Origin: Burkholderia sp. WSM2230
GTDB taxonomy: Bacteria > Pseudomonadota > Gammaproteobacteria > Burkholderiales > Burkholderiaceae
DNA length: 64,000 nt
Assembly: GCF_000472445.1 (NCBI RefSeq)
Contig: NZ_AXAJ01000004.1
Span: 62,001 to 126,000, forward strand
Direction: 5' to 3'
Under the pieces are notes generated by a model. That model was given only the letters and a program-made list of their open reading frames with translations. It was not told where the DNA came from and did no database searches. Shown piece by piece: positions 35,028 through 44,174 of the stretch. Each line of letters begins with the position of its first letter. Within the stretch, counting starts at the first letter, position 1. The position numbers were made by a program, and so were the translations under genes.

Positions 35028-36095
35028 ATGACCCCGACAATCAAGGATGTTGCCGCGCACGCCGGCTTTTCGATCGCGACGGTCTCACGCGCGATCAACG
35101 CGCCGCACACCGTGAGCCCGGTCACGCTCGACAAGGTGCGGCAATCCATCGACGCCCTGCAGTTCCGGCCGAGCCCGCTCGGCCGTCAACTGCGCGGCGA
35201 GCGCACGCGGCTGATCGGCGTGATCGTCCCGACGCTCGCCAATCCGGTGTTCGCGGAGTGCCTGCAAGGCATCGACGAACTCGCGGCGGCGCAAGGCTAC
35301 CGGCTCATGCTGATGACCACGCAGTACGACGCCGACCGCGAACGCCGCGCGATCGAAACGCTGCGCGAACATCGCGTGGAAGGTCTCATTCTCACGGTCG
35401 CCGACGCCGACACCCATCCGCTGCTCGACGAACTCGACCGCGACGGCCTGCTCTACGTGCTGATGCACAACGACACGGTGCGGCGTCCGTCGGTCTCGGT
35501 CGACAACCGTCTGGCTGCTTACGAAGGCGTGCGCATGCTGATCGCGCACGGCCATCGCCGCATCCTGATGCTGGCGGGCACGCTCGCCGCGTCGGACCGC
35601 GCGCGTCAGCGCCACCTCGGCTATGCGCAGGCGATGCAGCAGGCGGGCCTCACGCCCGCACCCGCGCTCGAAGTCGATTTCAACGCGGACGAACTCGCGC
35701 CCTCGGTGCTCGCCCATCTGACGCACGGCCAGAACCGCCCGAGCGCACTCTTCTGCAGCAACGACCTGCTCGCGATGGTCGTGATGCGCGGCCTGCGCCG
35801 CGCGCGTCTGCAGATTCCGCGCGACATGTCGATTCTCGGTTTCGACGGCCTCGCGATGGGCGAACTGCTGTCGCCGCCGCTCGCGAGCGTCTGCGCGCCG
35901 AACCGCGAAATCGGCTGCGCGGCGTGGCGTCGTTTGCTGGCGCGCGTCACCGGCAGCTATGAACAGCTCGGCGACGCGCCGCTTGCATTGACGCTGCCGC
36001 ACAGCCTGCGCGAAGGCGCGACCATCGCCGCAATTTCCAATCATGGCGGCGGCGTTGCAATGCGCGCGAGCGCGCGACTTCATCTCGAGTCCTGA
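35028..36095 (+). CDS. LacI-family transcriptional regulator
   Basis: 355 residues. The N-terminal helix-turn-helix IKDVAAHAGFSIATVSRAIN (residues 5-24) is followed by a hinge helix and a type-I periplasmic-binding-like effector domain (RLIGVIVPTLANPVFAECLQG). The YDADRERRAIETLREHRVEGL stretch fits the family. The effector is unknown but probably the imported organophosphate or its product. It is the first gene of the operon, with the binding-protein gene starting 73 bases later. Confidence 0.92.
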   Translation: MTPTIKDVAAHAGFSIATVSRAINAPHTVSPVTLDKVRQSIDALQFRPSPLGRQLRGERTRLIGVIVPTLANPVFAECLQGIDELAAAQGYRLMLMTTQYDADRERRAIETLREHRVEGLILTVADADTHPLLDELDRDGLLYVLMHNDTVRRPSVSVDNRLAAYEGVRMLIAHGHRRILMLAGTLAASDRARQRHLGYAQAMQQAGLTPAPALEVDFNADELAPSVLAHLTHGQNRPSALFCSNDLLAMVVMRGLRRARLQIPRDMSILGFDGLAMGELLSPPLASVCAPNREIGCAAWRRLLARVTGSYEQLGDAPLALTLPHSLREGATIAAISNHGGGVAMRASARLHLES

Positions 36096-36168
36096 ACAAC
36101 TCGCTGAACACAACTTCGTCGAACAACAAACAGAACCGCCCGCTCTTTCCCCTTCCTGGAGAACCCCA

Positions 36169-37260
36169 GTGACCCGCTCGTCGAAACGCCTCGCCTCGCC
36201 GCTCATTTCACCGCTAAAACCGCTGATGCGCCGCCTCACGCAGTCCACCGTGGTCGCTCTATGCGCCGGCGCGCTCATGAACGCCGCGCTTGCCATCGTC
36301 ACGCCGCAAACTGCCCTCGCCGACGAAACCGCGATCTGCTACAACTGCCCGCCCGAATGGGCCGACTGGGCAAGCCAGATCAAGGCGATCCAGCAGAAGA
36401 CCGGCATCCGCGTGCCGTTCGACAACAAGAACTCGGGCCAGTCGATTGCGCAATTGATGGCCGAGCAGAAGAGCCCGGTCGCGGACGTGGTGTATCTGGG
36501 CGTATCGTCGGCATTCCAGGCCAAAGAAAAGGGCGTGGTCGAGCCGTACAAGCCCGCGCATTGGGACGACATTCCCGCGAACCTGAAGGACCCGCAAGGC
36601 TACTGGTTCACGATCCACTCGGGCACGCTCGGCTTCTTCGTCAACAAGGATGCGCTCGAAGGCAAGCCGGTGCCGCGCTCGTGGGCCGACCTGCTCAAGC
36701 CCGAATACAAAGGCATGATCGGCTACCTCGATCCGTCGAGCGCGTTTGTCGGTTATGCGGGCGCGGTGGCAGTAAACCAGGCGCTCGGCGGCACGCTCGA
36801 TAACTTCGAGCCGGGCCTCGACTGGTTTCGCAAGCTGAAGGCGAATGCGCCGATCGTGCCGAAGCAGACTGCGTACGCGCGCGTGATGTCCGGCGAAATT
36901 CCCATTCTGCTCGACTACGATTTCGACGCCTATCGCGCGAAATACAAGGATCACGCAAACGTCGAATTTGTGATTCCTAAGGAAGGCACGATTTCCGTGC
37001 CGTATGTGATGAGTCTGGTGAAAGGCGCGCCGCATGAAGCGAACGGCAAGAAGGTTCTGGATTTCGTGCTCTCCGACGAAGGCCAGAAGCTGTGGGCGGA
37101 CGCCTATCTGCGTCCGGTGCGTGCGAATGCGATGAGCGCGCAGACCGCGGCGAAGTTCCTGCCGGCAAGCGACTATGCCCGCGCAAAACCCGTCGATTTC
37201 GGCAAGATGGCCGAGAAGCAGGCGAGCTTCGGCGAACGCTACCTGCAGGTGATGCATTGA
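36169..37260 (+). CDS. ABC transporter substrate-binding protein (iron/phosphonate type)
   Basis: 363 residues from GTG 36169, chosen because GGAG lies upstream and an upstream frame overlaps the regulator gene. A long n-region leads to a hydrophobic signal segment ending near TALADE. The mature protein, starting ETAICYNCPPEWADWASQI, belongs to the bacterial extracellular solute-binding group that includes AfuA and PhnS (2-aminoethylphosphonate). Next to a GpdQ-like phosphodiesterase, an organic phosphate ligand is more plausible than iron. Its TGA overlaps the next start. Confidence 0.8.
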   Translation: MTRSSKRLASPLISPLKPLMRRLTQSTVVALCAGALMNAALAIVTPQTALADETAICYNCPPEWADWASQIKAIQQKTGIRVPFDNKNSGQSIAQLMAEQKSPVADVVYLGVSSAFQAKEKGVVEPYKPAHWDDIPANLKDPQGYWFTIHSGTLGFFVNKDALEGKPVPRSWADLLKPEYKGMIGYLDPSSAFVGYAGAVAVNQALGGTLDNFEPGLDWFRKLKANAPIVPKQTAYARVMSGEIPILLDYDFDAYRAKYKDHANVEFVIPKEGTISVPYVMSLVKGAPHEANGKKVLDFVLSDEGQKLWADAYLRPVRANAMSAQTAAKFLPASDYARAKPVDFGKMAEKQASFGERYLQVMH

Positions 37261-38081
37261 ACGACATCACGTTCCCGCTGCGCTGGCGCATCGCATTGCT
37301 CGCGCCGGCGCTGGCGGTTTTCATCGCGTTCTGGCTATTGCCGATGGGCGCGCTCGCGCAACTGAGCGGCGACGGCCACGCGTTCGCCACCTATCGCGCG
37401 ATGCTCGCGAATCCGCGGTACATGTCGAGCCTCGGCGCAACCGTGGTGTTGTCGGCGGCGGTGACGGCGGCGACGCTGGTGCTCTCGGTGATCGCCGGCT
37501 TGCTGCTGGCGCGCCGCGAGTTCGCCTTCAAGCGCACGCTGCTCGCGTTGCTGACGTTTCCACTCGCGTTTCCGGGCGTGGTGGTCGGCTTCATGGTCAT
37601 TATGCTGGCGGGCCGCCAGGGGCTCGTCGGCGCGCTCTCGCTCAAGCTAACCGGCGACCGCTGGGTGTTCGCCTATTCGATGAGCGGGCTTTTTCTCGGC
37701 TACCTGTACTTCTCGATTCCGCGTGTGATCGTCACAGTAATGGCTTCGGCGACGAAACTCGATGCCTCGCTCGAGGAAGCCGCTCGTTCGCTTGGCGCAT
37801 CGCCGTGGCGCATTACGCGCGACATCGTGTTGCCCGCGCTGTCGCCCGGTCTGATCGCGGCGGGCGCCGTGTGCTTTGCCACCGCGATGGGCGCATTCGG
37901 CACCGCCTTCACACTCGCCACCGACATCGACGTCTTGCCGATGACCATCTACACCGAGTTCACGCTCAACGCAAACATGGTGACGGCCGCGGGTCTCTCG
38001 ATCGTGCTTGGCATCGTTACATGGGCGGTGCTCGCTCTTGCTCGCAGCATGAGCGGCTCAGCCGTGGCAGCGAGTGCATGA
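37257..38081 (+). CDS. ABC transporter permease 1 (PhnU/PotB-like)
   Basis: 274 residues. The TTG start at 37257 overlaps the binding-protein stop (TTGA) and has AGGTG upstream, indicating translational coupling; longer frames upstream run inside the previous gene. About six membrane segments are predicted. The ATPase-contact motif EEAARSLGASPWRITRDIVLP is present near residue 170. Forms the translocation pore with permease 2. Confidence 0.88.
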   Translation: MNDITFPLRWRIALLAPALAVFIAFWLLPMGALAQLSGDGHAFATYRAMLANPRYMSSLGATVVLSAAVTAATLVLSVIAGLLLARREFAFKRTLLALLTFPLAFPGVVVGFMVIMLAGRQGLVGALSLKLTGDRWVFAYSMSGLFLGYLYFSIPRVIVTVMASATKLDASLEEAARSLGASPWRITRDIVLPALSPGLIAAGAVCFATAMGAFGTAFTLATDIDVLPMTIYTEFTLNANMVTAAGLSIVLGIVTWAVLALARSMSGSAVAASA

Positions 38082-39037
38082 GCGGAGTCACACGACAAGG
38101 CAGCAGCGCAAACCTCATGCAGGACCTCTCGATGAATTCGATAACTGCCACCTCACAGGCGGCCCTCCCCAAGCGCCGCGCGCGACTGCATATGCCCGAC
38201 GCCAGAACGTGGCTCGCGGCAGGCCAATGGTTCGTCACGCTGCTGTTGTGCGCGTTTCTGATCGTGCCGGTCGCGATGTCGATCCTCGCCGGCTTGACGG
38301 TCAACTACTTCAAGGGCATCTCGAGCGGCTTCACATTGCGCTGGCTCGGCGAAGTGTGGACGCAATATCACGGCTCGGTGTTTCTTTCACTCGAAGTCGC
38401 GGCGGCGACGCTGGTCATCACGTTGCTGACTGGCGTGCCGGCGGGTTATGTGCTCGCGCGCAGCAGGACGCGGCTTTCGCGCATCATCGAAGAGTTTCTC
38501 GTGCTGCCGATCGCGCTGCCTGGGCTTGCCTCCGCACTTGCGCTGCTCGTGGTCTACGGCGGCTTCACGATGTTTCGCATGAGCGTCGCGTTCATTGTCG
38601 TCGGGCATGTGGTGTTCACGCTTCCGTTCATGGTGCGCGCGGTCGCCGCAGTATGCGCGAGCAGCGATCTGCGCACGCTCGAAGAAGGCGCTGCGAGTCT
38701 CGGCGCAAGCTTCATGCAGCGCTTCGTGACCATCGTGCTGCCCAATGCAAGGCCGGGCATCGTGGCGGGCGCGCTCGCGGTGCTGACGCTTTCCATCGGC
38801 GAATTCAATCTGACGTGGATGCTGCACACGCCCGACACCAAGACGCTGCCGGTCGGTCTCGCCGACACGTACGCGTCGTTGCGCATCGAGATCGGCAGCG
38901 CCTACACGATTCTCTTTTTCATCATGACGATGCCGCTGCTCGTCGCCATGCAATGGCTGGGCGTCGATGCGACCGGCCAGCGCAGCCCGGCGAAACGCCG
39001 CGGCGCAGCTTCTTCGAAATCCATCACGACGCCATGA
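38078..39037 (+). CDS. ABC transporter permease 2 (PhnV/PotC-like)
   Basis: 319 residues if started at the ATG overlapping the previous stop (ATGA). Two further in-frame ATGs at 38117 and 38132 are alternatives, the latter with AGGA upstream. About six membrane segments are seen and the coupling motif EEGAASLGASFMQRFVTIVLP lies near residue 210. It overlaps the ATPase gene by ATGA, so operon translation is tightly coupled. Confidence 0.88.
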   Translation: MSGVTRQGSSANLMQDLSMNSITATSQAALPKRRARLHMPDARTWLAAGQWFVTLLLCAFLIVPVAMSILAGLTVNYFKGISSGFTLRWLGEVWTQYHGSVFLSLEVAAATLVITLLTGVPAGYVLARSRTRLSRIIEEFLVLPIALPGLASALALLVVYGGFTMFRMSVAFIVVGHVVFTLPFMVRAVAAVCASSDLRTLEEGAASLGASFMQRFVTIVLPNARPGIVAGALAVLTLSIGEFNLTWMLHTPDTKTLPVGLADTYASLRIEIGSAYTILFFIMTMPLLVAMQWLGVDATGQRSPAKRRGAASSKSITTP

Positions 39038-40116
39038 CACCCGCCTTTGCCCCCTCTTGCGTTTCCGCTTCGGTTCCCATCACGCTCACGCAGTGCGCGA
39101 AAACATTTCGCGGCACACGTGTGCTCGAACCGGTCGATCTGCGCATCGACGCAGGCGAGACACTCGTGCTGCTCGGTCCGTCCGGCTGCGGCAAGACCAC
39201 CACGCTGCGCATGATCGCGGGCCTCGAGACTCCCGACGCGGGTGGCCGCATCGCTTTCGGCGAGGACGACGTCACCGCACTGCCCATCGAAAAACGCCAG
39301 GTGGGCATGGTGTTCCAGAGCTATGCGCTGTTCCCGAATCTGACGGTGCGCGGCAACATCGGTTATGGCCTGAAAATCCGCCGCATGCCGGCTGATACCG
39401 CACGAAAACGCGTCGACGAATTGCTCGGCATGATGCGTCTCACTGCGCACGCCGACAAACCAATCGATCAATTGTCCGGCGGCCAGCGTCAGCGCGTCGC
39501 GCTCGCCCGCGCGCTTGCCGTGCAGCCGCGCGTGCTGCTGCTCGACGAACCGCTCACCGCGCTCGACGCCCGGTTGCGCGACGCATTGCGCGGCGAGATG
39601 AATGCGCTCCTGCGCGAACTCGGCATCACCACCGTCTATGTGACGCACGATCAGGCCGAAGCAATGGAGCTGGGCGACCGCATCGTCGTGATGAGCGCGG
39701 GACGTATCGAGCAGATCGGCGCCCCGCGCGACATCTACTATCGGCCCGCGAACCGCGCGGTCGCGCAATTTGTCGGCACCATCAATCGCGTGGCAGGCGA
39801 GCGCCGCGGCAACCTGCTGACGACCACGGGCGGCGCGGTGCCGCTGCCGTCGGCGCATCAGCATCTGGCGGCCCGGGCCGACGACAAGCACGAGATTTTC
39901 TTTCGCCCCGAAGACGCCTTTCTCGCGGATCCGGCTCAAGCGCAGTTGCGCGGCACCGTGGAAAGCAGCGCATTTCTCGGCGAGCGCACGCGGCTGACGA
40001 TTAGCGGCGCCGCTCCCGATGCGCTATTCGTCGACGTGGCGGGCCGCGTCGCACTCGCGCGCGGCACGCCGGTCGGTATCTCCATCGGGCAGGACGCGCT
40101 GATTGCGCTATCGTAA
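39034..40116 (+). CDS. ABC transporter ATPase (PhnT/PotA-like)
   Basis: 360 residues starting at an ATGA overlap. Walker A GPSGCGKTT (about 45-53), Q-loop VFQSYALFP, signature LSGGQRQRVALARAL, Walker B LLLDEPLTALD and switch His in YVTHDQAEAMELGD are all intact. A C-terminal TOBE-type domain (FFRPEDAFLAD) follows. It energises import through the two permeases. Its stop (TAATG) touches another ATG, used by a longer form of the downstream gene. Confidence 0.92.
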   Translation: MTPAFAPSCVSASVPITLTQCAKTFRGTRVLEPVDLRIDAGETLVLLGPSGCGKTTTLRMIAGLETPDAGGRIAFGEDDVTALPIEKRQVGMVFQSYALFPNLTVRGNIGYGLKIRRMPADTARKRVDELLGMMRLTAHADKPIDQLSGGQRQRVALARALAVQPRVLLLDEPLTALDARLRDALRGEMNALLRELGITTVYVTHDQAEAMELGDRIVVMSAGRIEQIGAPRDIYYRPANRAVAQFVGTINRVAGERRGNLLTTTGGAVPLPSAHQHLAARADDKHEIFFRPEDAFLADPAQAQLRGTVESSAFLGERTRLTISGAAPDALFVDVAGRVALARGTPVGISIGQDALIALS

Positions 40117-40160
40117 TGAAGCCGCGCTTTGCATCTGCGCGAAACCAACAGGACTACCCC

Positions 40161-40988
40161 ATGCTGCTGGCTCAAATTAGCGACCTGCATATCAAGCGGC
40201 CCGGCGCGCTCGCCTATCGCCGCGTCGATACCGCTGCTCATTTTGCGCGATGCGTCACCGCATTGAACGCGCTTGATCCTCGCCCCGACGTCGTGATCAT
40301 GACGGGCGATCTCGTCGATCAAGGCGAACCGCAACAGTACGAACATCTGAAGGCACTGCTCGCGCCGCTGGAAATTCCCTACTTGCTCCTCGTCGGCAAT
40401 CACGACGACCGCGCCGCGCTGCGCGCTGCGTTTGCCGAGCGCGCGGAGCTGCAAAGCGGCGGCGAGTTCGTGCATTACGCCGTCGATGTCGGTCCGCTGC
40501 GTCTGATCGCATTGGATTCGCTGCTGCCCGGCCAAAGCGCCGGCACACTGTGCGACGCGCGGCTTGCGTGGCTCGCGGCACAGCTCGACGCAGCGGGCAG
40601 CAAGCCGACCGTGGTCGCGCTGCATCATCCGCCGTTTGCCTGCGGCATCGGACACATGGACAGGCTGCGGCTCGATCCGCTCGCGGCCGACAAGCTCGCC
40701 GCGCTGATTGCGCGCTATCCGAACGTGGAGCGCGTGATCTGCGGGCATGTGCATCGCCCGATGTTCGTGCGCTTTGGCGGCACCATCGCATCCGCGGTGC
40801 CCGCGCCCGCGCATCAGGTGGCGCTCGACCTTCGCGACGATGCGCCGTCGGCTTTCATGATGGAGCCGCCCGCCTATGCGCTGCATCGCTACGATCCGGC
40901 GACTGGCATCGTCACGCATCACGCGTATGTCGACGCCGCCGATGGTCCCTATCCGTTCTACGAGCCCGAGGGCGCGTTGATTGACTGA
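40161..40988 (+). CDS. GpdQ-like metallophosphodiesterase
   Basis: 275 residues starting MLLAQISDLHIK, aligned with glycerophosphodiesterase GpdQ (MLLAHISDTH). Binuclear metal motifs are visible: ISDLH (D8, H10), MTGDLVD, LVGNHDD, HHPPFACGIGHMD and CGHVHRP. AGGA before the ATG supports 40161 over 40116. No signal peptide, so the substrate is cleaved in the cytoplasm after uptake. Known relatives hydrolyse glycerophosphodiesters and cyclic nucleotides. Last gene of the LacI-ABC operon. Confidence 0.88.
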   Translation: MLLAQISDLHIKRPGALAYRRVDTAAHFARCVTALNALDPRPDVVIMTGDLVDQGEPQQYEHLKALLAPLEIPYLLLVGNHDDRAALRAAFAERAELQSGGEFVHYAVDVGPLRLIALDSLLPGQSAGTLCDARLAWLAAQLDAAGSKPTVVALHHPPFACGIGHMDRLRLDPLAADKLAALIARYPNVERVICGHVHRPMFVRFGGTIASAVPAPAHQVALDLRDDAPSAFMMEPPAYALHRYDPATGIVTHHAYVDAADGPYPFYEPEGALID

Positions 40989-41009
40989 ACGCGTTTGCCG
41001 ACAACGCGC

Positions 41010-41525
41010 TCAACGGTTGACGAAGGTCTGCCGCACGCGCCGCGACGCCCTGAAATAAGGTATGCCGAGCGCAGCGGCGACAATGGCCTGCATCAGGCCG
41101 TCAAACGGAATGGCGATGTGGATGCCGATGGTGTGCGTCATGTAATCGCTCAGCAGATACGCGCCTGTCCGCATCGCGAGAATGGCGCCGAGCCACGCCT
41201 GCACGTGAGTAGGCAAACGCGCCGACTTGCGCCACGCGAGCAGCACGAACCAGCCGATGCCCGCGACCATGAATGCGCCGATAAACACGTCGAAGCCCGT
41301 CATCACCATCACCGTGCGATACCAGCCATGCGTGCCGGCTCGCACGGACACTGCAAGCAGTTCCCATTCGAGCATCAGGTGCAGCGGGTCGCGCATCGCC
41401 CACGCGGTGATGAACGTCCACCCCGCGAGACACAGCAGCGCGATCAGCAGGCATCCGCCGATGCGGCGCGGCGCGAGCTCCGGTTGCGCGTGGCGCCGGG
41501 AAGAAGACAGAGGGAGTTCTTTCAT
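41010..41525 (-). CDS. Four-helix membrane protein, possibly DUF2569-like
   Basis: 171 residues with a basic N-terminus and four hydrophobic segments (about 22-44, 75-97, 108-125, 137-155). The central RTVMVMTGFDVFIGAFMVAG stretch and short loops suggest a small inner-membrane protein. I cannot assign a function; the DUF2569 resemblance is weak. It is convergent with the phosphodiesterase gene, 21 bases between stops. Confidence 0.65.
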   Translation of the reverse strand: MKELPLSSSRRHAQPELAPRRIGGCLLIALLCLAGWTFITAWAMRDPLHLMLEWELLAVSVRAGTHGWYRTVMVMTGFDVFIGAFMVAGIGWFVLLAWRKSARLPTHVQAWLGAILAMRTGAYLLSDYMTHTIGIHIAIPFDGLMQAIVAAALGIPYFRASRRVRQTFVNR

Positions 41526-41747
41526 CGGATCGTGAGAAGTGGGCCGGATAGCGCGGCGATTCTACGAACCCGTGTGCAGCAAACTTCGCATTTTTGTCAC
41601 AAGCGCCAAGTCGTGTGTAACTCGCCGTGCGCAACGCGCACAAACGTTGCGCAAGCGTGGCAGCGAGTCAGCACGATCCCGTTCGCTCCGGTATGATCGG
41701 CACGCTCGAGGACCGCGCATGGGCCGGTCCGCCCACTGTCCTCTGCC

Positions 41748-42947
41748 ATGTCCACGTCCAACGCCTCCACACCCGTTTCCGCCGACCGGTCGCTGCGCGG
41801 CCTGCTGCTTCTGCTTGCCACCATCGCCGGCGTCGCGGTCGCGAACATCTATTTCAACCAGCCGCTGCTCGACAACTTCCGGCAGTCGTTTCCCGCAAAT
41901 TCGTCGTGGGTCGGCGTGGTGCCCGCCGTCACACAGCTCGGCTACGCGGCCGGCATGCTGCTGCTCGCGCCGCTCGGCGACCGCTTCGACCGGCGCGCGT
42001 TGATCCTGCTGCAAACCGCGGGCATGTGCGTCGCTCTCGTGGTGGCGGCGGCCGCGCCCGCGCTGCCGGTGCTGATCGCCGCGAGCCTCGCGATCGGCGT
42101 GCTCGCCACCATCGCGCAGCAAGCGGTGCCGTTCGCCGCCGAACTCGCGCCGCCGTCCGGGCGCGGTCATGCGGTGGGCACGGTGATGAGCGGCCTGCTG
42201 CTCGGCATCCTGCTCGCGCGGACAGCCGCGGGCATCGTCGCGCAGTACTTCGGCTGGCGCGCGGTATTCGCCGCATCTGTGGTCGCGCTGCTCGCGCTCG
42301 CGGTGGTCATCATCCTGCGTTTGCCGAAAAGCAAGCCGACCTCTACGCTGCCCTACGGCAAGCTGCTGGTGTCGATGTGGCATCTGGTCGTCGAACATCG
42401 CGCGTTGCGTGAGGCGTCGCTCACTGGCGCGGCACTCTTCGCTGCGTTCAGCATCTTCTGGTCGGTGCTTGCATTGCTTCTGGCCGGTCCGCCCTTTCAT
42501 CTCGGACCGCAGGCGGCGGGTCTGTTCGGCATAGTCGGCGCGGCGGGTGCGCTCGCGGCGCCGCTTGCCGGCAAGTTCGCGGACCGGCGCGGACCGCGCG
42601 CGATCATCACGCTGTCCATCCTGCTGGTGGCGATTTCCTTCGTGATTTTTGGCGCCTCCGCGAAAAGCATCGCGGGGCTCGTGATCGGTGTGATTGTGCT
42701 CGACGTGGGCGTGCAGGCCGCGCAGATTTCGAATCAGTCGCGCATCTACGCGCTGAAGCCCGACGCGCGCAGCCGCGTGAATACGGTGTACATGGTCGCG
42801 TATTTCATCGGCGGAGCGCTCGGTTCGGGCGTGGGCGCGGCCGTGTGGCCGGTGTTCGGATGGGTGGGTGTGAGCGTCGCGGGCCTGCTGTTCGCGGGCC
42901 TCGCCGCATGGAATCATCTGGCGCCGCACGTGAAAACGAAAGAATGA
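41748..42947 (+). CDS. Major facilitator superfamily transporter (drug/sugar efflux type)
   Basis: 399 residues, twelve predicted membrane segments. ANIYFNQPLLDNF in TM1 and LAPLGDRFDRRALILLQT in the TM2-3 loop match the YnfM/AraJ-like efflux group, with GKFADRRGPRAIITLS as the second-half loop. No substrate can be inferred. It stands alone and ends 12 bases from the convergent response-regulator gene. Confidence 0.88.
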   Translation: MSTSNASTPVSADRSLRGLLLLLATIAGVAVANIYFNQPLLDNFRQSFPANSSWVGVVPAVTQLGYAAGMLLLAPLGDRFDRRALILLQTAGMCVALVVAAAAPALPVLIAASLAIGVLATIAQQAVPFAAELAPPSGRGHAVGTVMSGLLLGILLARTAAGIVAQYFGWRAVFAASVVALLALAVVIILRLPKSKPTSTLPYGKLLVSMWHLVVEHRALREASLTGAALFAAFSIFWSVLALLLAGPPFHLGPQAAGLFGIVGAAGALAAPLAGKFADRRGPRAIITLSILLVAISFVIFGASAKSIAGLVIGVIVLDVGVQAAQISNQSRIYALKPDARSRVNTVYMVAYFIGGALGSGVGAAVWPVFGWVGVSVAGLLFAGLAAWNHLAPHVKTKE

Positions 42948-42959
42948 CGAGGGACGCGC

Positions 42960-43409
42960 CTAGCCGTGGCTTCGCGCGAACGCGTATTCGTGCAGCGCGT
43001 CGATCACGCGATCGAATTCGAACGATTTGTCGTAGAAGTGGCGCACGCCGTACTGTTCGCAGCGCTCGCGATACGCAGGCAACGCATGATTGGTGAGCAC
43101 CGCCGCGAACACGGAGTCGATCAGGCCTTCGCGCTGCAAATAGGCCAATACGGGCACGCCTGAACCGCGCTTGAGCTGCAGGTCGACGATCACTGCGTCG
43201 AATGCTTCGTCGCCGAGCAGTGCGATGGCTTCGTCGGCGGAATCGGCATAGGCGGCCACACGCAGCGAACCTGAGGCGTCGATGGCTTCCACAAGGCTGC
43301 GGCGGATCAGCGGCGAATCTTCGATAAGCAGCACGCGCAACGGTGCGCGGCTGGCTGACTCGGCAAGGCTGTTCGATTCGCTGTTCATCGGGATCTCTCG
43401 ATCGTCCAT
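42960..43409 (-). CDS. Stand-alone response regulator receiver protein (CheY-like)
   Basis: 149 residues, one receiver domain. Acidic pocket in LLIEDSPLI, phosphorylation Asp in FDAVIVDLQLKRGSG (about residue 76), Thr in AAVLTNHA and Lys in HFYDKSFEFD. No output domain. The ATG overlaps the stop of the upstream regulator (TAATG), so translation is coupled; an in-frame ATG at 43388 with GAGAGA upstream is an alternative. Probably acts as a phosphate sink or modulator of the neighbouring NarL-type pair. Confidence 0.88.
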   Translation of the reverse strand: MDDREIPMNSESNSLAESASRAPLRVLLIEDSPLIRRSLVEAIDASGSLRVAAYADSADEAIALLGDEAFDAVIVDLQLKRGSGVPVLAYLQREGLIDSVFAAVLTNHALPAYRERCEQYGVRHFYDKSFEFDRVIDALHEYAFARSHG

Positions 43410-44041
43410 TATTCGATCAAGCCGTTCTTGATCGCGTAGTAAGTGAGGTCGGCATTGTTCGCCAACCGCATCTTCTCGAGCACGCGAGCCCGGTACGTGC
43501 TCACCGTTTTCACGGACAAGTGCAATTCCTCGGCAATCTGAGTGGGAATCTGCCCCGCGGCGAGCTTGCAGAAAATCTGAAACTCGCGCTCGGACAGCGC
43601 CTCGTGCGGCCGCGCAGCCGCCGGCTTGTCCAGATTGTCGGCGAGCGTGTCAGCCACTGCTTCAGACAAGTAACGATGCCCCCGCGCCACCGCACGAATC
43701 GCCCGCACGATTTCGTCCGGCTCGCAGTCCTTGTTCAGATAACCGTTCGCGCCCGCGCGCAGCAGGTTGATCGCGTACTGGCTCTCCGGGTAGCCGGAGA
43801 GGATTAGCACGCCCTGCTCGGGGCGCACCTGCTTGATGACGCGCAGAGTGTCGATGCCGTTCTTGTCCGGCATTGCAATGTCGAGCAGCACGACGTCGAA
43901 TGCCTGCTCGCGCACGAGGCTGATGGTCTCGTCGCCTGTCGCGGCTTCCGCCGCCACGCACATGTCCGGCTCGTCGGCGACGAACTGTCTGAACCCCCCT
44001 CGGACGATCGCGTGATCGTCGGCTATCAACACTCGAATCAT
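43409..44041 (-). CDS. NarL/FixJ-family response regulator
   Basis: 210 residues starting MIRVLIADDHAIVRGG, the standard start for this family; longer frames were rejected. The receiver carries Asp in VVLLDIAMPDKNG (about residue 54), and Lys in GYLNKDCEPDE. The LuxR-type helix-turn-helix (LSEREFQIFCKLAAGQIPTQ then IAEELHLSVKTVSTYRARVL) is intact. It most likely pairs with the divergent HisKA_3 kinase at 45511, which is typical for this family. Confidence 0.92.
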   Translation of the reverse strand: MIRVLIADDHAIVRGGFRQFVADEPDMCVAAEAATGDETISLVREQAFDVVLLDIAMPDKNGIDTLRVIKQVRPEQGVLILSGYPESQYAINLLRAGANGYLNKDCEPDEIVRAIRAVARGHRYLSEAVADTLADNLDKPAAARPHEALSEREFQIFCKLAAGQIPTQIAEELHLSVKTVSTYRARVLEKMRLANNADLTYYAIKNGLIE

Positions 44042-44174
44042 CGGCTTTGTGTCCGTACGATGGCGTCGCTCCAAAGCAGACATTGTAATGATGTCGCGGC
44101 GCGTGCCGACGCGCCGTGTGTCGGGATCATGGCGGCCGCCACTGCCGGCCAGCCGCTCGCCTTGCCGGGCACGC

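Noticed and set aside
36169-40116. Ferric iron ABC importer
   Set aside because: The protein family covers several ligands, and the linked GpdQ-like phosphodiesterase and LacI regulator fit an organophosphate better; iron is not excluded.
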